The position numbers were made by a program, and so were the translations under genes. Below, piece by piece: positions 23,803 through 31,384 of a stretch of DNA of 34,191 nucleotides. The stretch spans positions 1 through 34,191 of the forward strand of contig JAJRYF010000025.1 in NCBI GenBank assembly GCA_024275935.1, written 5' to 3'. A model generated the notes under the pieces. The model ran no database searches, was not told the DNA's origin, and worked only from the letters and a program-made list of their open reading frames with translations. Every line of letters starts with the position of its first letter. Within the stretch, counting starts at the first letter, position 1. The DNA is from Gammaproteobacteria bacterium. Its GTDB lineage: Bacteria; Pseudomonadota; Gammaproteobacteria; Xanthomonadales; SZUA-36.

Positions 23803-24730
23803 CCTTGCGTGGCCCAAAAGAATTCTTATGGCGCTGGCTTTGGCAGTTTTATTGGCGAGCAGTGGTCTAATCGCCAAGCCCAAACCCGCTGGGCATTATG
23901 GTTATGGCAAGGCCGCAACTGCGGCTGAAATAGCTGGCTGGGATATTGATATTCGCCCGGATGGGCGCGGTCTGCCGGATGCTTCCGGCTCGGTTGAAGA
24001 TGGCGAAATGCTATATGAGGATCAGTGCGCTGCTTGCCACGGGTCATTTGGAGAAGGCGTTGGCCGTTATCCGGTACTGGCTGGTGGTGAGGGTACATTG
24101 ACCGAGGCGCGGCCGGAAAAAACCGTTGGTAGCTTTTGGGCACATACATCTACGCTATTTGACTATATCCGCCGGGCGATGCCGTTTACCCAACCGAGCT
24201 CGCTGTCTGCCGAAGATACTTACGCAATTACGGCTTATGTTTTGTACTTGAATGATTTAGTGGAAGATGATTTTGTTCTTTCTAAGGAGACTTTTGCAGA
24301 AGTCGCCAAATTACCTAACCATGGTAATTTTACCCCCGACCCGCGCCCGGATGTTGATGCCAAAAGATGTATGAAAAATTGTAAAGATCCTGCCAGTGTA
24401 AGGATTACCTCAGAGCCAACAATTTTGGCTGAAGAAGTTGCCGAGGATACGCCGGTTAAGGCTGCGAGCCCTCAAGAGCAGGGTGCCGAGGTGTATAACG
24501 GCGCGTGTGCCGTTTGCCATAATCAGGGGGTTGCTGGTGCACCTAAATTGGGAGACAAGGCAGATTGGGAAAAACGCCTGTCGGCAGGTGAGGAAACCTT
24601 AATTAAACATGCCATCGAAGGCTTCCAGGGGCAGAGCGGATTTATGCCGGCCAAAGGCGGGCGTATGGATTTATCTGATACTGCGGTCGCAGAAGCGGTA
24701 AAATTCATGCTCGCAGAATCTATTAACTGA
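23786..24730 (+). CDS. soxD: SoxD, diheme cytochrome subunit of sulfur dehydrogenase
   Basis: 314 residues. A signal peptide (about 1-31, ending SSGLIAKP) is followed by two cytochrome domains. The first heme site is CAACH (Cys81, Cys84, His85) in DQCAACHGSFGEGVGRYPVL. A linker with CMKNC (Cys195, Cys199) follows, as in other SoxD proteins. The second heme site is CAVCH (Cys241, Cys244, His245), with a methionine ligand probably in GFMPAKGG. It takes electrons from SoxC and passes them to periplasmic cytochromes. The second domain is nearly duplicated by the next gene. Confidence 0.9.
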   Translation: MFRFPNLAWPKRILMALALAVLLASSGLIAKPKPAGHYGYGKAATAAEIAGWDIDIRPDGRGLPDASGSVEDGEMLYEDQCAACHGSFGEGVGRYPVLAGGEGTLTEARPEKTVGSFWAHTSTLFDYIRRAMPFTQPSSLSAEDTYAITAYVLYLNDLVEDDFVLSKETFAEVAKLPNHGNFTPDPRPDVDAKRCMKNCKDPASVRITSEPTILAEEVAEDTPVKAASPQEQGAEVYNGACAVCHNQGVAGAPKLGDKADWEKRLSAGEETLIKHAIEGFQGQSGFMPAKGGRMDLSDTAVAEAVKFMLAESIN

Positions 24731-24766
24731 GTCTGCGGACAACCATTAATTACAAAGGAGTGATAT

Positions 24767-25084
24767 ATGAAAATTCGTTTAGCCATATCCATAGCGGCAA
24801 TAACACTGGCTGCACCCATGTTGGCAGTTGCAGATGAAGGCGCTGATACTTATAACGTAGCTTGTGTCGCTTGCCACGGTTCTGGTATTGCCGGTGCGCC
24901 AAAACTTGAAGCAGAGGCTTGGAAAGGCCGGCTGGAAAAAGGTGAAGAGACCTTAATAAAGCACGCCATTGAAGGCTTCCAGGGAGAGACTGGGTTTATG
25001 CCAGCTAAAGGCGGTCGGGTGGATATGTCCGATGCAGCTATTACCGCGGCAGTAAAGTACATGATTGCTGAGGTGAGCAAGTAA
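24767..25084 (+). CDS. Free-standing class I cytochrome c similar to SoxD domain 2
   Basis: 105 residues with a signal peptide of about 22 (ending PMLAVA) and one heme site CVACH (Cys33, Cys36, His37). Its whole mature part is closely related to the second domain of SoxD: APKL, KGEETLIKHAIEGFQG and TGFMPAKGGR are shared, and similarity is visible in the DNA. The GFMPAKGG methionine is the probable axial ligand. It resembles cytochrome c5-type carriers. It sits between soxD and soxX, 37 bases after soxD and two bases before soxX, with AAAGGAG as ribosome site. The likely job is to accept electrons from SoxCD and/or SoxXA. Confidence 0.88.
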   Translation: MKIRLAISIAAITLAAPMLAVADEGADTYNVACVACHGSGIAGAPKLEAEAWKGRLEKGEETLIKHAIEGFQGETGFMPAKGGRVDMSDAAITAAVKYMIAEVSK

Positions 25085-25086
25085 GC

Positions 25087-25464
25087 ATGTCAAATTTCAG
25101 AGCTCTACAACTAACCCTGCTGCTTGGCTTGCTGTTTGCAGGCGGGCAAGTTCTTGCGCAAGCGGCTGGCGCTACAGACTCTGAGCTTGCCGAGCGAATT
25201 GCTGCTGGGCAAAAAGTGCTTGAAGATCGCAAGAAGGGCAATTGCCTTTCTTGCCATCTAATTATTGGCGCAGAGTTACCGGGTAATACTGGCCCGCCGT
25301 TGATTGGTATGCAAGCCCGCTGGCCTGACCGCGAGGCACTAAAAGCACAAATCAGCAACCCGGTTCTACGCAACCCCAATACCATCATGCCGCCTTATGG
25401 GCTGCACAGAATTTTAACTGATGCCGAAATTGAGCTATTGGTTGATTATATTTATTCACTTTAA
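25087..25464 (+). CDS. soxX: SoxX, monoheme cytochrome of the SoxXA complex
   Basis: 125 residues. Signal peptide ends near residue 25 (GGQVLAQ). The heme site is CLSCH (Cys53, Cys56, His57). GNTGPPLIGMQARWPDRE and NTIMPPYGLHRILTDAEIEL are the family's conserved segments, the latter with the axial Met in IMPPYG. With SoxA it catalyses oxidative coupling of thiosulfate to the SoxY cysteine. It follows the small cytochrome by two bases, so they are surely cotranscribed. Confidence 0.92.
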   Translation: MSNFRALQLTLLLGLLFAGGQVLAQAAGATDSELAERIAAGQKVLEDRKKGNCLSCHLIIGAELPGNTGPPLIGMQARWPDREALKAQISNPVLRNPNTIMPPYGLHRILTDAEIELLVDYIYSL

Positions 25465-25493
25465 GACTATTGTTTAAAACTACGAGGTATTCC

Positions 25494-25955
25494 ATGGAAA
25501 TTTTACCCGCCCGTCGAGGCTTTCTAAAAAACCTGATGGCTGTCGGCGCAATGCTGGTGCTACCAGCGTCTTTATTGGCTGCGTTGGTGCGCCCGCAAGC
25601 GGCATTTAAGGCTGATTCTGCTACTGGTTCAGTTCAGAGCTTATTTGGTCAAGATGCAGTAGAGGCCGCTGACAAGATCAGGCTGAAGGTTCCAGATATA
25701 GCCGAGAATGGCGCTGTGGTACCAGTCACAGTAGGCACTGACTTGGAAGGAGTTGAATCAATCACGATTATTATTGATAACAATCCAACCCCGTTATCCG
25801 CAAACTTCAATCTTACTGATGCAGTTTCTGCTGAGGTTTCAACTCGGGTAAAAATGGGTAAAAGCTCTCCGGTGCGCGCAGTTGTGAAGGCGCAGGGAAA
25901 AGTGTACTACACCACTAAAGAAGTCAAAGTCACCATCGGCGGCTGCGGCGGATAA
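25494..25955 (+). CDS. soxY: SoxY, thiosulfate carrier subunit
   Basis: 153 residues from ATG 25494, preceded by ACGAGGTATTCC; a TTG eight codons upstream has no such site. A twin-arginine signal (ARRGFLKNLMAVGAMLVLPA) exports it, presumably with SoxZ riding along since SoxZ has none. The C-terminus is the swinging arm GGCGG, whose cysteine carries the sulfur intermediates of the whole pathway. The body is an Ig-like fold with VESITIIIDNNPTPL. Position between soxX and soxZ is standard. Confidence 0.95.
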   Translation: MEILPARRGFLKNLMAVGAMLVLPASLLAALVRPQAAFKADSATGSVQSLFGQDAVEAADKIRLKVPDIAENGAVVPVTVGTDLEGVESITIIIDNNPTPLSANFNLTDAVSAEVSTRVKMGKSSPVRAVVKAQGKVYYTTKEVKVTIGGCGG

Positions 25956-25972
25956 TTTAGGAGAATCAGATT

Positions 25973-26290
25973 ATGGCAAGCAAAAGTGTAAAAATTCGCG
26001 GCAAAGTAAAAGACGGCGTCGCTAAAGTAAAGGTGCTGATTTCTCATCCAATGGAAACCGGAACCAGGCGGGATGCTGACACGGGTGATTTAATTCCCGC
26101 AAAGTATATCCAGGAAGTAGTCTATAGCCATAATGGCAAAGCGGTGATGACGGCATATTGGGGAACTTCGGTTTCCAAAAATCCCTATAGTGCATTTACG
26201 CTTAAATCTGCTACCGTTGGTGATATGGTTGGCGTAAGCTGGTCAGATAATACCGGTGCTAGTGGCGAGAATGAGATTCCGCTGAAATAA
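25973..26290 (+). CDS. soxZ: SoxZ, partner subunit of the SoxYZ carrier
   Basis: 105 residues without a signal peptide, the usual SoxZ size. The family segments are KVKVLISHPMETGTRRDADT, IPAKYIQEVVYSHNGKAVM and WSDNTGASGENEIPLK. It forms a dimer with SoxY and positions the carrier arm. No cysteine is present, as expected. The start follows TTTAGGAGAATCAGATT, 17 bases after soxY. A 57-base gap follows before soxA, without an evident terminator. Confidence 0.94.
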   Translation: MASKSVKIRGKVKDGVAKVKVLISHPMETGTRRDADTGDLIPAKYIQEVVYSHNGKAVMTAYWGTSVSKNPYSAFTLKSATVGDMVGVSWSDNTGASGENEIPLK

Positions 26291-26347
26291 GCTAATTAAG
26301 CTCTGCATGTCAGAGCAACAAGAGTTGCGTTAGAGGTTCTAATAAGT

Positions 26348-27172
26348 ATGAATTGGAAAAAATTACCGGCCTTATTTCTGGCATTGATGCTTTCGGGACA
26401 GGCGCAGTCTGACCCGGAAACTGATTATTTGGCGTTGCAGAAGCTGTACCAGCAAAAATTTCCTGATATAGAGCTGGCAGAGTTCAAAGACGGGGTCTAC
26501 GCAATCGATGCCAAAATGCGTGAGCAATGGTTGGAGATGGAAGATTTCCCGGCTTATGAAATTGCTATTGATGAAGGCGAGGAATTGTATAACACGCCCT
26601 TTGCTAACGGTAAGTCTTATGCCACTTGCTTTGGTGATGACCCTGGAGTAAAAAGCGGCTACCCGAGGTTTGATGAAGACCTGGGTAAAGTAGTGACTCT
26701 GGAGGTGGCAATAAATCAGTGTCGTTTAGACAACGGTGAGCAGGCTCTGCCATGGTTAATTGGCGACCTGGCCAGAATTAGTTCATATATGGCTTTTGCC
26801 TCTCGAGGCAAGCATTTTGATATCAAGATAGAAACTCCTGCAGCCCGGGCTGCCTATAATGTCGGCAAACAGTTCTATTATTCTCGCCGGGGGCAGTTAA
26901 ATTTCAATTGTAGCGGCTGCCATCAATTAAATGTTGGCCAAATGTTGCGGGCCGAGCGGACTAGCCCAACCGTTGGGCAAGCCACCCATTGGCCAGTGTA
27001 TAGAGGCAAATGGGAAGATGTAGGTACCATCCATAAACGCTTCCAGGAGTGTAACTCACAAGTCAGGTCGTTACCGCTTGAGCCGCAAAGTGATGTTTAT
27101 AGAAGTTTGGAGTATTTTCTTACCTTTATGAGTAACGGAATGGAACTTAACGGCCCGGGGAGCAGACGATGA
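26348..27172 (+). CDS. soxA: SoxA, catalytic cytochrome of the SoxXA complex (single-heme type)
   Basis: 274 residues. Signal peptide ends near residue 21 (SGQAQS). The C-terminal domain has the heme site CSGCH (Cys188, Cys191, His192) in NFNCSGCHQLNVG, and Cys235 in FQECNSQVRSL, the cysteine that as a persulfide ligates the active heme. The N-terminal domain has no CxxCH; only Cys94 (YATCFGDD) and Cys125 (NQCRLDN) remain and probably form a disulfide, as in monoheme SoxA of some sulfur oxidisers. It couples thiosulfate to SoxY with SoxX. Its stop overlaps the soxK start by four bases. Confidence 0.92.
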   Translation: MNWKKLPALFLALMLSGQAQSDPETDYLALQKLYQQKFPDIELAEFKDGVYAIDAKMREQWLEMEDFPAYEIAIDEGEELYNTPFANGKSYATCFGDDPGVKSGYPRFDEDLGKVVTLEVAINQCRLDNGEQALPWLIGDLARISSYMAFASRGKHFDIKIETPAARAAYNVGKQFYYSRRGQLNFNCSGCHQLNVGQMLRAERTSPTVGQATHWPVYRGKWEDVGTIHKRFQECNSQVRSLPLEPQSDVYRSLEYFLTFMSNGMELNGPGSRR

Positions 27173-27480
27173 AATATTTGCTTATTATTTGTCTGATTGT
27201 TTTTGGGCAGTTGGCTATAGCTGCTGAAAACACAGCGGCAGAAGCTACAGACTTTGCAGTTTTAATCGCGCAGGCTGAGGAAAAATTCGCCGAATCAAAA
27301 ACTGTTGGCCATGCCTGGACAGTAACCGCAGACCGCTTAGGCGATGCCCGGAAGGCTAGTGCTGCCGGGGATATGAAGTTAGCTAAGGCGAATGCCAAAG
27401 AAGCCATCAAACTGGCTGAGTTATCAATCCAGCAGGCGCAGGTAGAAACTAAATTATGGCAGCAACGAGTACCAAAGTAA
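27169..27480 (+). CDS. soxK: SoxK, SoxXA-binding protein (SAXB)
   Basis: 103 residues. Signal peptide of about 18 (ending LAIA), then a short helical protein rich in Ala, Lys, Glu and Gln: FAVLIAQAEEKFAESKTVGH, then AWTVTADRLGDARKASAAGD and KLAKANAKEAIKLAELSIQQ. This heptad-like pattern, the size and the position between soxA and soxB are those of SoxK, which binds SoxXA and raises its activity in green sulfur bacteria. It has no cysteine and no heme site. Start ATG overlaps the soxA stop (ATGA) and soxB follows six bases later. Confidence 0.82.
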   Translation: MKYLLIICLIVFGQLAIAAENTAAEATDFAVLIAQAEEKFAESKTVGHAWTVTADRLGDARKASAAGDMKLAKANAKEAIKLAELSIQQAQVETKLWQQRVPK

Positions 27481-27486
27481 CCAATT

Positions 27487-29247
27487 ATGGAGCGTAGAGA
27501 ATTTGTAAACCTGCTTGGTAAAGCCTGGGTTGCAGGAATGTTGCCCTTAGGCCAGAGTATGGCAATGGCGGCAGGTAAATTGCAACCGCCAATGTATGGG
27601 AATACCCGGATTCTACACTTCACTGACTGCCATGCGCAGTTATTACCCATACATTTCCGTGAACCAAATGTAAATATTGGCGTGGGCGCTGCTAATGGCC
27701 GACTACCGCATCTGGTGGGGCGCAATTTGTTAAAGAAACTCCCGCAGATAAGTTCACTGCAAGATATACATGCCTATACTTATCTGGATTTCACCGCTGC
27801 TGCTGAGAAATTCGGCAAAGTTGGCGGCTTCGCGCATCTAAAAACTTTAATCGACCAGTGTCGTGCTGAAGCTGGCGATGGGCGCTCTATTCTCCTCGAT
27901 GGTGGCGATACCTGGCAAGGCTCAGGTACAGCACTTTGGACGCGTGGCAAGGATATGGTGGAAGCCTGCAATATGCTGGGTGTAGATGTAATGACCGGGC
28001 ACTGGGAGTTCACTTATCAGGATTCTGAGATTCTGGAAAATGCCCGCCTGTTCAAAGGTGATTTTGTAGCCCAGAATATAAAAGCCACAGAAGATGCCCT
28101 GTTTGAAGGGATTGAGGTTCATGATGAAGATAGCGGGCATGTATTCAAGCCCTATGTAATTAAAGAAATGCAGGGCAAGCGGGTGGCGGTTATTGGGCAG
28201 GCCTTCCCCTATACCCCGGTGGCTAATCCTCGTAGGTTTATCCCCGATTGGACTTTTGGGATTCAGGAAGAAGATTTACAAGAGCTGGTGACCACTATTC
28301 GCGCCAATGAAAAGCCTGATGCAGTGCTGTTGTTATCGCATAACGGCATGGATGTAGATCTGAAATTGGCATCTAGAGTCTCTGGTATTGATGCCATTTT
28401 AGGCGGCCATACCCATGATGGTGTGCCAGTACCGGTAGTAGTTGAAAACCCCGGTGGCAAGACTCTGGTAACTAATGCTGGCTCTAACGGCAAGTATTTG
28501 GCGGTGCTGGATTTAAAGCTGGTTAATGGCAAAGTGGATGGCTTTAATTACACGCTAATTCCAGTGTTTTCCAAGTTGATTCCGGCAGATGCCGAAATGG
28601 CTGCATATATCAGCAAGGTACGCCAACCATATTTGGGCAAGCTTAATGAAGAGCTGGCTACTGCCGAAAGCTTGATGTATCGCCGGGGTAATTTTAATGG
28701 CACTTTTGATCAGGTGATTACCGACTCTTTAACTACAGTGCTGGATGCCCAGTTTGCATTCTCGCCCGGTTTCCGTTGGGGTACCAGCGTGCTGCCAGGT
28801 GAAACCATCACCATGGATAGAGTGCTCGATCAGACCTGTATGACTTACCCTGAAACCTATGTAAGAGAGATGTCGGGTGAGCAAATCAAATTAATTCTTG
28901 AAGATGTCTGTGATAATCTGTTTAACCCCGACCCTTACCGGCAACAAGGTGGCGACATGGTACGGGTTGGTGGAATGACCTACGCAGTAGAGCCAAATGG
29001 TGAATCTCAAAATCGGATTTCTGAAATTCGAGATTTGCAAGGTCAGCTGATTGATGCCAATAAAGACTACAAAGTTGCAGGCTGGGCCACTGTTGGCAGT
29101 AAATCTCCAGGTGCGCCAGTATGGGATGTGGTTGCCAGTTACTTGCGCGACCGTAAAACTATAAAAATTGATAAATTGATTGAACCAAAACTAAAAGGGG
29201 TTGCAGGCAATCTCGGTATCGCTGATTATATGGGTGAAGTAACTTAG
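27487..29247 (+). CDS. soxB: SoxB, sulfate thiohydrolase
   Basis: 586 residues, a normal SoxB length. The N-terminus MERREFVNLLGKAWVAG is a twin-arginine signal. The metallophosphoesterase-like domain has the dimanganese ligands in HFTDCHAQLLP (Asp47, His49), LLDGGDTWQGSG, GHWEFTY and LLSHNGMDVD, and ILGGHTHDGVP. The C-terminal 5'-nucleotidase-like domain follows (about 380-586), with FNGTFDQVITDSL and GDMVRVGGMTYAVEPNG. It hydrolyses sulfate from SoxY-bound thiosulfonate. GGDMVRVGGM is the substrate pocket loop typical of SoxB. Confidence 0.95.
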   Translation: MERREFVNLLGKAWVAGMLPLGQSMAMAAGKLQPPMYGNTRILHFTDCHAQLLPIHFREPNVNIGVGAANGRLPHLVGRNLLKKLPQISSLQDIHAYTYLDFTAAAEKFGKVGGFAHLKTLIDQCRAEAGDGRSILLDGGDTWQGSGTALWTRGKDMVEACNMLGVDVMTGHWEFTYQDSEILENARLFKGDFVAQNIKATEDALFEGIEVHDEDSGHVFKPYVIKEMQGKRVAVIGQAFPYTPVANPRRFIPDWTFGIQEEDLQELVTTIRANEKPDAVLLLSHNGMDVDLKLASRVSGIDAILGGHTHDGVPVPVVVENPGGKTLVTNAGSNGKYLAVLDLKLVNGKVDGFNYTLIPVFSKLIPADAEMAAYISKVRQPYLGKLNEELATAESLMYRRGNFNGTFDQVITDSLTTVLDAQFAFSPGFRWGTSVLPGETITMDRVLDQTCMTYPETYVREMSGEQIKLILEDVCDNLFNPDPYRQQGGDMVRVGGMTYAVEPNGESQNRISEIRDLQGQLIDANKDYKVAGWATVGSKSPGAPVWDVVASYLRDRKTIKIDKLIEPKLKGVAGNLGIADYMGEVT

Positions 29248-29263
29248 TCCCAAGGAAAAAAAG

Positions 29264-29722
29264 ATGAAGCTGAATAATTTTAATGTATGGCTGATAGCAG
29301 TTCTGGTTCTGGCAAGCAGTGTTAACTTGCAAGCCGAAGAGGTACTCAACGAGGATAAGCCTTTTGCCAAAGCGCATATCATCTTGCAGCTAAGCGATGC
29401 GGATCCGGAAAAGCAGGCAACGGTTTTGGATATTGCCAATAACCTAACCAAACACTATGGCGGCCCGGATATGGCCGATATTGAAATAATTACCTTTGGC
29501 TCAGGCATTGATTTATTACTTAAGGGCAACCCCAACGAGAAGCGCATTTCAAGCTTGGTAGATAACGGTATTAAGTTCTATATTTGTATGAATACAGTAT
29601 TAACTCGGGAACGCCGTACCGGTAAGCGCCCTGAATTAAGCCAGCATGCTATTGGCGTGCAAACCGGGGTGGCCTTTATGGTGGATGAAATTCATCGTGG
29701 CTATACGCTGGTTAGACCTTAA
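29264..29722 (+). CDS. Exported DsrE/DsrF-like sulfur-relay-type protein
   Basis: 152 residues, 16 bases after soxB. A signal peptide (1-24, ending VNLQA) makes this periplasmic, unlike cytoplasmic DsrE. The DsrE-like fold is suggested by AHIILQLSDADPEKQATVLD, then IANNLTKHYGGPDMADIEII and FGSGIDLLLKGNPNEKRISS. There is a single cysteine, Cys108, in NGIKFYICMNTVLT, the position of the reactive cysteine in many DsrE-like proteins. A role as a periplasmic persulfide carrier or chaperone for the Sox pathway is inferred from place and cysteine. DsrE-like exported proteins are known near sox genes, but their function is not settled. Confidence 0.78.
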   Translation: MKLNNFNVWLIAVLVLASSVNLQAEEVLNEDKPFAKAHIILQLSDADPEKQATVLDIANNLTKHYGGPDMADIEIITFGSGIDLLLKGNPNEKRISSLVDNGIKFYICMNTVLTRERRTGKRPELSQHAIGVQTGVAFMVDEIHRGYTLVRP

Positions 29723-29724
29723 CT

Positions 29725-30111
29725 ATGCGACCAATTATTAAAACCACATTTCTAATAACATTACTGTTGATGGTTTCCAGCTCCGTCTTTGCGTCTGGAA
29801 ATTCAAATAAATGGCGTATTGAGGTAAGTGAAGGCGCCAAGTCAAATGGTCTGATTTTATTTAGGCTAACCCCAAAAGACAGTGAGTCTATTAATGTGAC
29901 GGTGCATATAAATGACGGCCTGCGGGAAAATAGGGTTGCCAAAGAGATTAAAAATGCGTTTAAAAGCCAATTGCCCAAAGGTAGTTACCATGTTGAGCGT
30001 GATGATGGTGAAGATGTGTTGGTCAAAAAGCGCGGCAAAACCAGTAATTTTAAGTTGGAGTTAATATCCAGCAATGTAAAAGCTGTGCGTATCAACATCG
30101 ATAAAGAATAA
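29725..30111 (+). CDS. Exported protein of unknown function, last gene of the sox operon
   Basis: 128 residues, two bases after the DsrE-like gene, so cotranscribed. Signal peptide about 1-23 (FLITLLLMVSSSVFASG). The mature part is basic and beta-rich (ILFRLTPKDSESINVTVHIN, FKSQLPKGSYHVERDDGEDV, FKLELISSNVKAVRINID) with no cysteine and no known motif. I recognise no family. Adjacent position suggests it partners the exported DsrE-like protein. A hairpin follows its stop by six bases. Confidence 0.7.
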   Translation: MRPIIKTTFLITLLLMVSSSVFASGNSNKWRIEVSEGAKSNGLILFRLTPKDSESINVTVHINDGLRENRVAKEIKNAFKSQLPKGSYHVERDDGEDVLVKKRGKTSNFKLELISSNVKAVRINIDKE

Positions 30112-30117
30112 TTTAGA

Positions 30118-30146
30118 CTCCCGGTGCGCGCTTGACGCACCGGGAG
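30118..30146. terminator. Strong hairpin at the end of the sox operon
   Basis: CTCCCGGTGCG (30118-30128), seven-base loop CGCTTGA, CGCACCGGGAG (30136-30146): an 11-base perfect GC-rich stem just after the last gene of the operon and before a convergent gene. No T-tract follows on the plus strand, so it may protect the 3' end as well as, or instead of, terminating. Confidence 0.7.
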
Positions 30147-30168
30147 GTTAATACAAACGGAAACTAGT

Positions 30169-30654
30169 TTAACTTCCCAAAAACAGCCCAAGTAAAACCC
30201 CTGCCACTAGGGTTCTTGAGTGCCAAGATGGGCAGTGGCGATTATGGCGATGTCCTCTGGCTATATACCCATAGTTGGGAAAGTAATACCCACCACGGTT
30301 GGAATAGTACTGTTGCCCGTGATGCTGATTCCGGTTGAAGCGCTGGTTATTGTAGTAACCATAGTGCCCATCTACCCTGAAGCCATAATTATTGTGAGGC
30401 CGGCTACGGTTGTAGTAGCTATCGCTGTATGAGTGCGGCTGGCTACGATTGGAGTAGCTATAGCGGTATGAGTGCGGGCGACTTTGCCGGGCGTGCTTTC
30501 TTGCCTTCTTATAGGCTTTCCGGGACTGCTTGTAATACTTATTGCTATGAGGTTGTTTGAAATTGTGCTCACGGTGGTTATCACTGGCAGTTGCCGGGAT
30601 GCTCCAGCCGATAAAAGCAAACAAAGTGGTCAATATAATCATGTACTGTCGCAT
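30169..30654 (-). CDS. Exported His/Tyr/Arg/Ser-rich low-complexity protein
   Basis: 161 residues. Signal peptide about 1-23 (ending PATAS). The mature part is low-complexity and basic: repeats of SRPHSYRYSYSNRS, SQPHSYSDSYYNRS and SRPHNNYGF, then NQRFNRNQHHGQQYYSNRGG. A short hydrophobic C-terminus TLVAGVLLGLFLGS could be an anchor. One cysteine (HNRHCPSW). The composition suggests metal or polyanion binding, but no family is recognised. The DNA repeats of about 42-45 bases underlie the protein repeats. The start follows AGGAGAAATCT, a good ribosome site. It faces the sox operon end to end and is not part of it. Confidence 0.6.
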   Translation of the reverse strand: MRQYMIILTTLFAFIGWSIPATASDNHREHNFKQPHSNKYYKQSRKAYKKARKHARQSRPHSYRYSYSNRSQPHSYSDSYYNRSRPHNNYGFRVDGHYGYYNNQRFNRNQHHGQQYYSNRGGYYFPNYGYIARGHRHNRHCPSWHSRTLVAGVLLGLFLGS

Positions 30655-30786
30655 AGATTTCTCCTGTCGCTGTGCTAATTTAAAATAGGCTTATATCAAA
30701 GCCTGTTAGCACCTTAGCACCTGGCAGGTGAATCAAATCTGAATGTTAGCTGTACCAGAGCTGAACCATGCCTTTCTAGCAGCTAT

Positions 30787-30814
30787 AAAAAAACCGGCCA
30801 GCGGCCGGTTTTTT
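30787..30814 (-). terminator. Rho-independent terminator of the yeeE/yedE genes
   Basis: AAAAAAACCGGCC (30787-30799), three-base loop, GGCCGGTTTTTT (30803-30814). Read on the minus strand it is a stem followed by seven Ts, 22 bases after the last YeeE/YedE gene; read on the plus strand it is also followed by Ts, so it works in both directions. Confidence 0.9.
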
Positions 30815-30835
30815 ATCTGCTAGTAACTTCACAAT

Positions 30836-31384
30836 CTACGAAGGCATTTCACCATAACGATCCTTGAGCAGTTTAAAGCTCAGGAAAATCATAATCAGGC
30901 TAAAAGGTATAGCCACCCAGATACCATTCTCAACATTAAAGACCGTTGCCAGGGTTATTTCATTGCTGGCATTGGCGGTAATATTGAATGTTTTGTTCAT
31001 CAAAGGAAAAACTACCGCGTAGATAGCCGCACCAAGCAAGCCTCCTAGAATTACAAATACAGCATCAGTTTTACCTTCTGAGGCACCAACTATGCAGGTA
31101 CCAGGGCAGTATCCAGCCAGAGCAAAGCCAACCCCGAAGATTAGCCCAGCTACAATTATACCGCTGGTATAAGTGGGCTTAATATCCATATTTGCAATGC
31201 CAAAGAAATCCAGCAGATAGATGCCAATGGTACCCACAGCGATAGCGGTAAGGATTAATTTGATTACAGTTAAATCCTTGAGCAATAAAGAGCCTAGAAT
31301 TTTCTTATAGTTGGACGCACCACCAAGTTGCAAAATAGCTCCAAAGCCAGCGCCGATTAAAAGACCGAGTAACATCTTATCCAT
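30836..31384 (-). CDS. YeeE/YedE family membrane protein (PmpB-like half)
   Basis: 182 residues, about five transmembrane segments. The signature is VGFALAGYCPGTCIVGASEG near residues 86-105, with the two cysteines that in YeeE-type thiosulfate transporters pass the sulfur compound along the pore. The N-terminus GLLIGAGFGAILQLGGASN is the matching Gly-rich helix. Half-length proteins of this type come in pairs (PmpA/PmpB), here with the gene just upstream overlapping by eight bases. They should import thiosulfate or a related sulfur compound across the inner membrane, or act in sulfur trafficking. The direction is not proven. Confidence 0.86.
   Translation of the reverse strand: MDKMLLGLLIGAGFGAILQLGGASNYKKILGSLLLKDLTVIKLILTAIAVGTIGIYLLDFFGIANMDIKPTYTSGIIVAGLIFGVGFALAGYCPGTCIVGASEGKTDAVFVILGGLLGAAIYAVVFPLMNKTFNITANASNEITLATVFNVENGIWVAIPFSLIMIFLSFKLLKDRYGEMPS

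Noticed and set aside
30220-30432. Open frame on the plus strand rich in Val and Ile
   Set aside because: It is the opposite-strand shadow of the repetitive His/Tyr-rich gene; the hydrophobic composition follows from the repeats, and there is no ribosome site.
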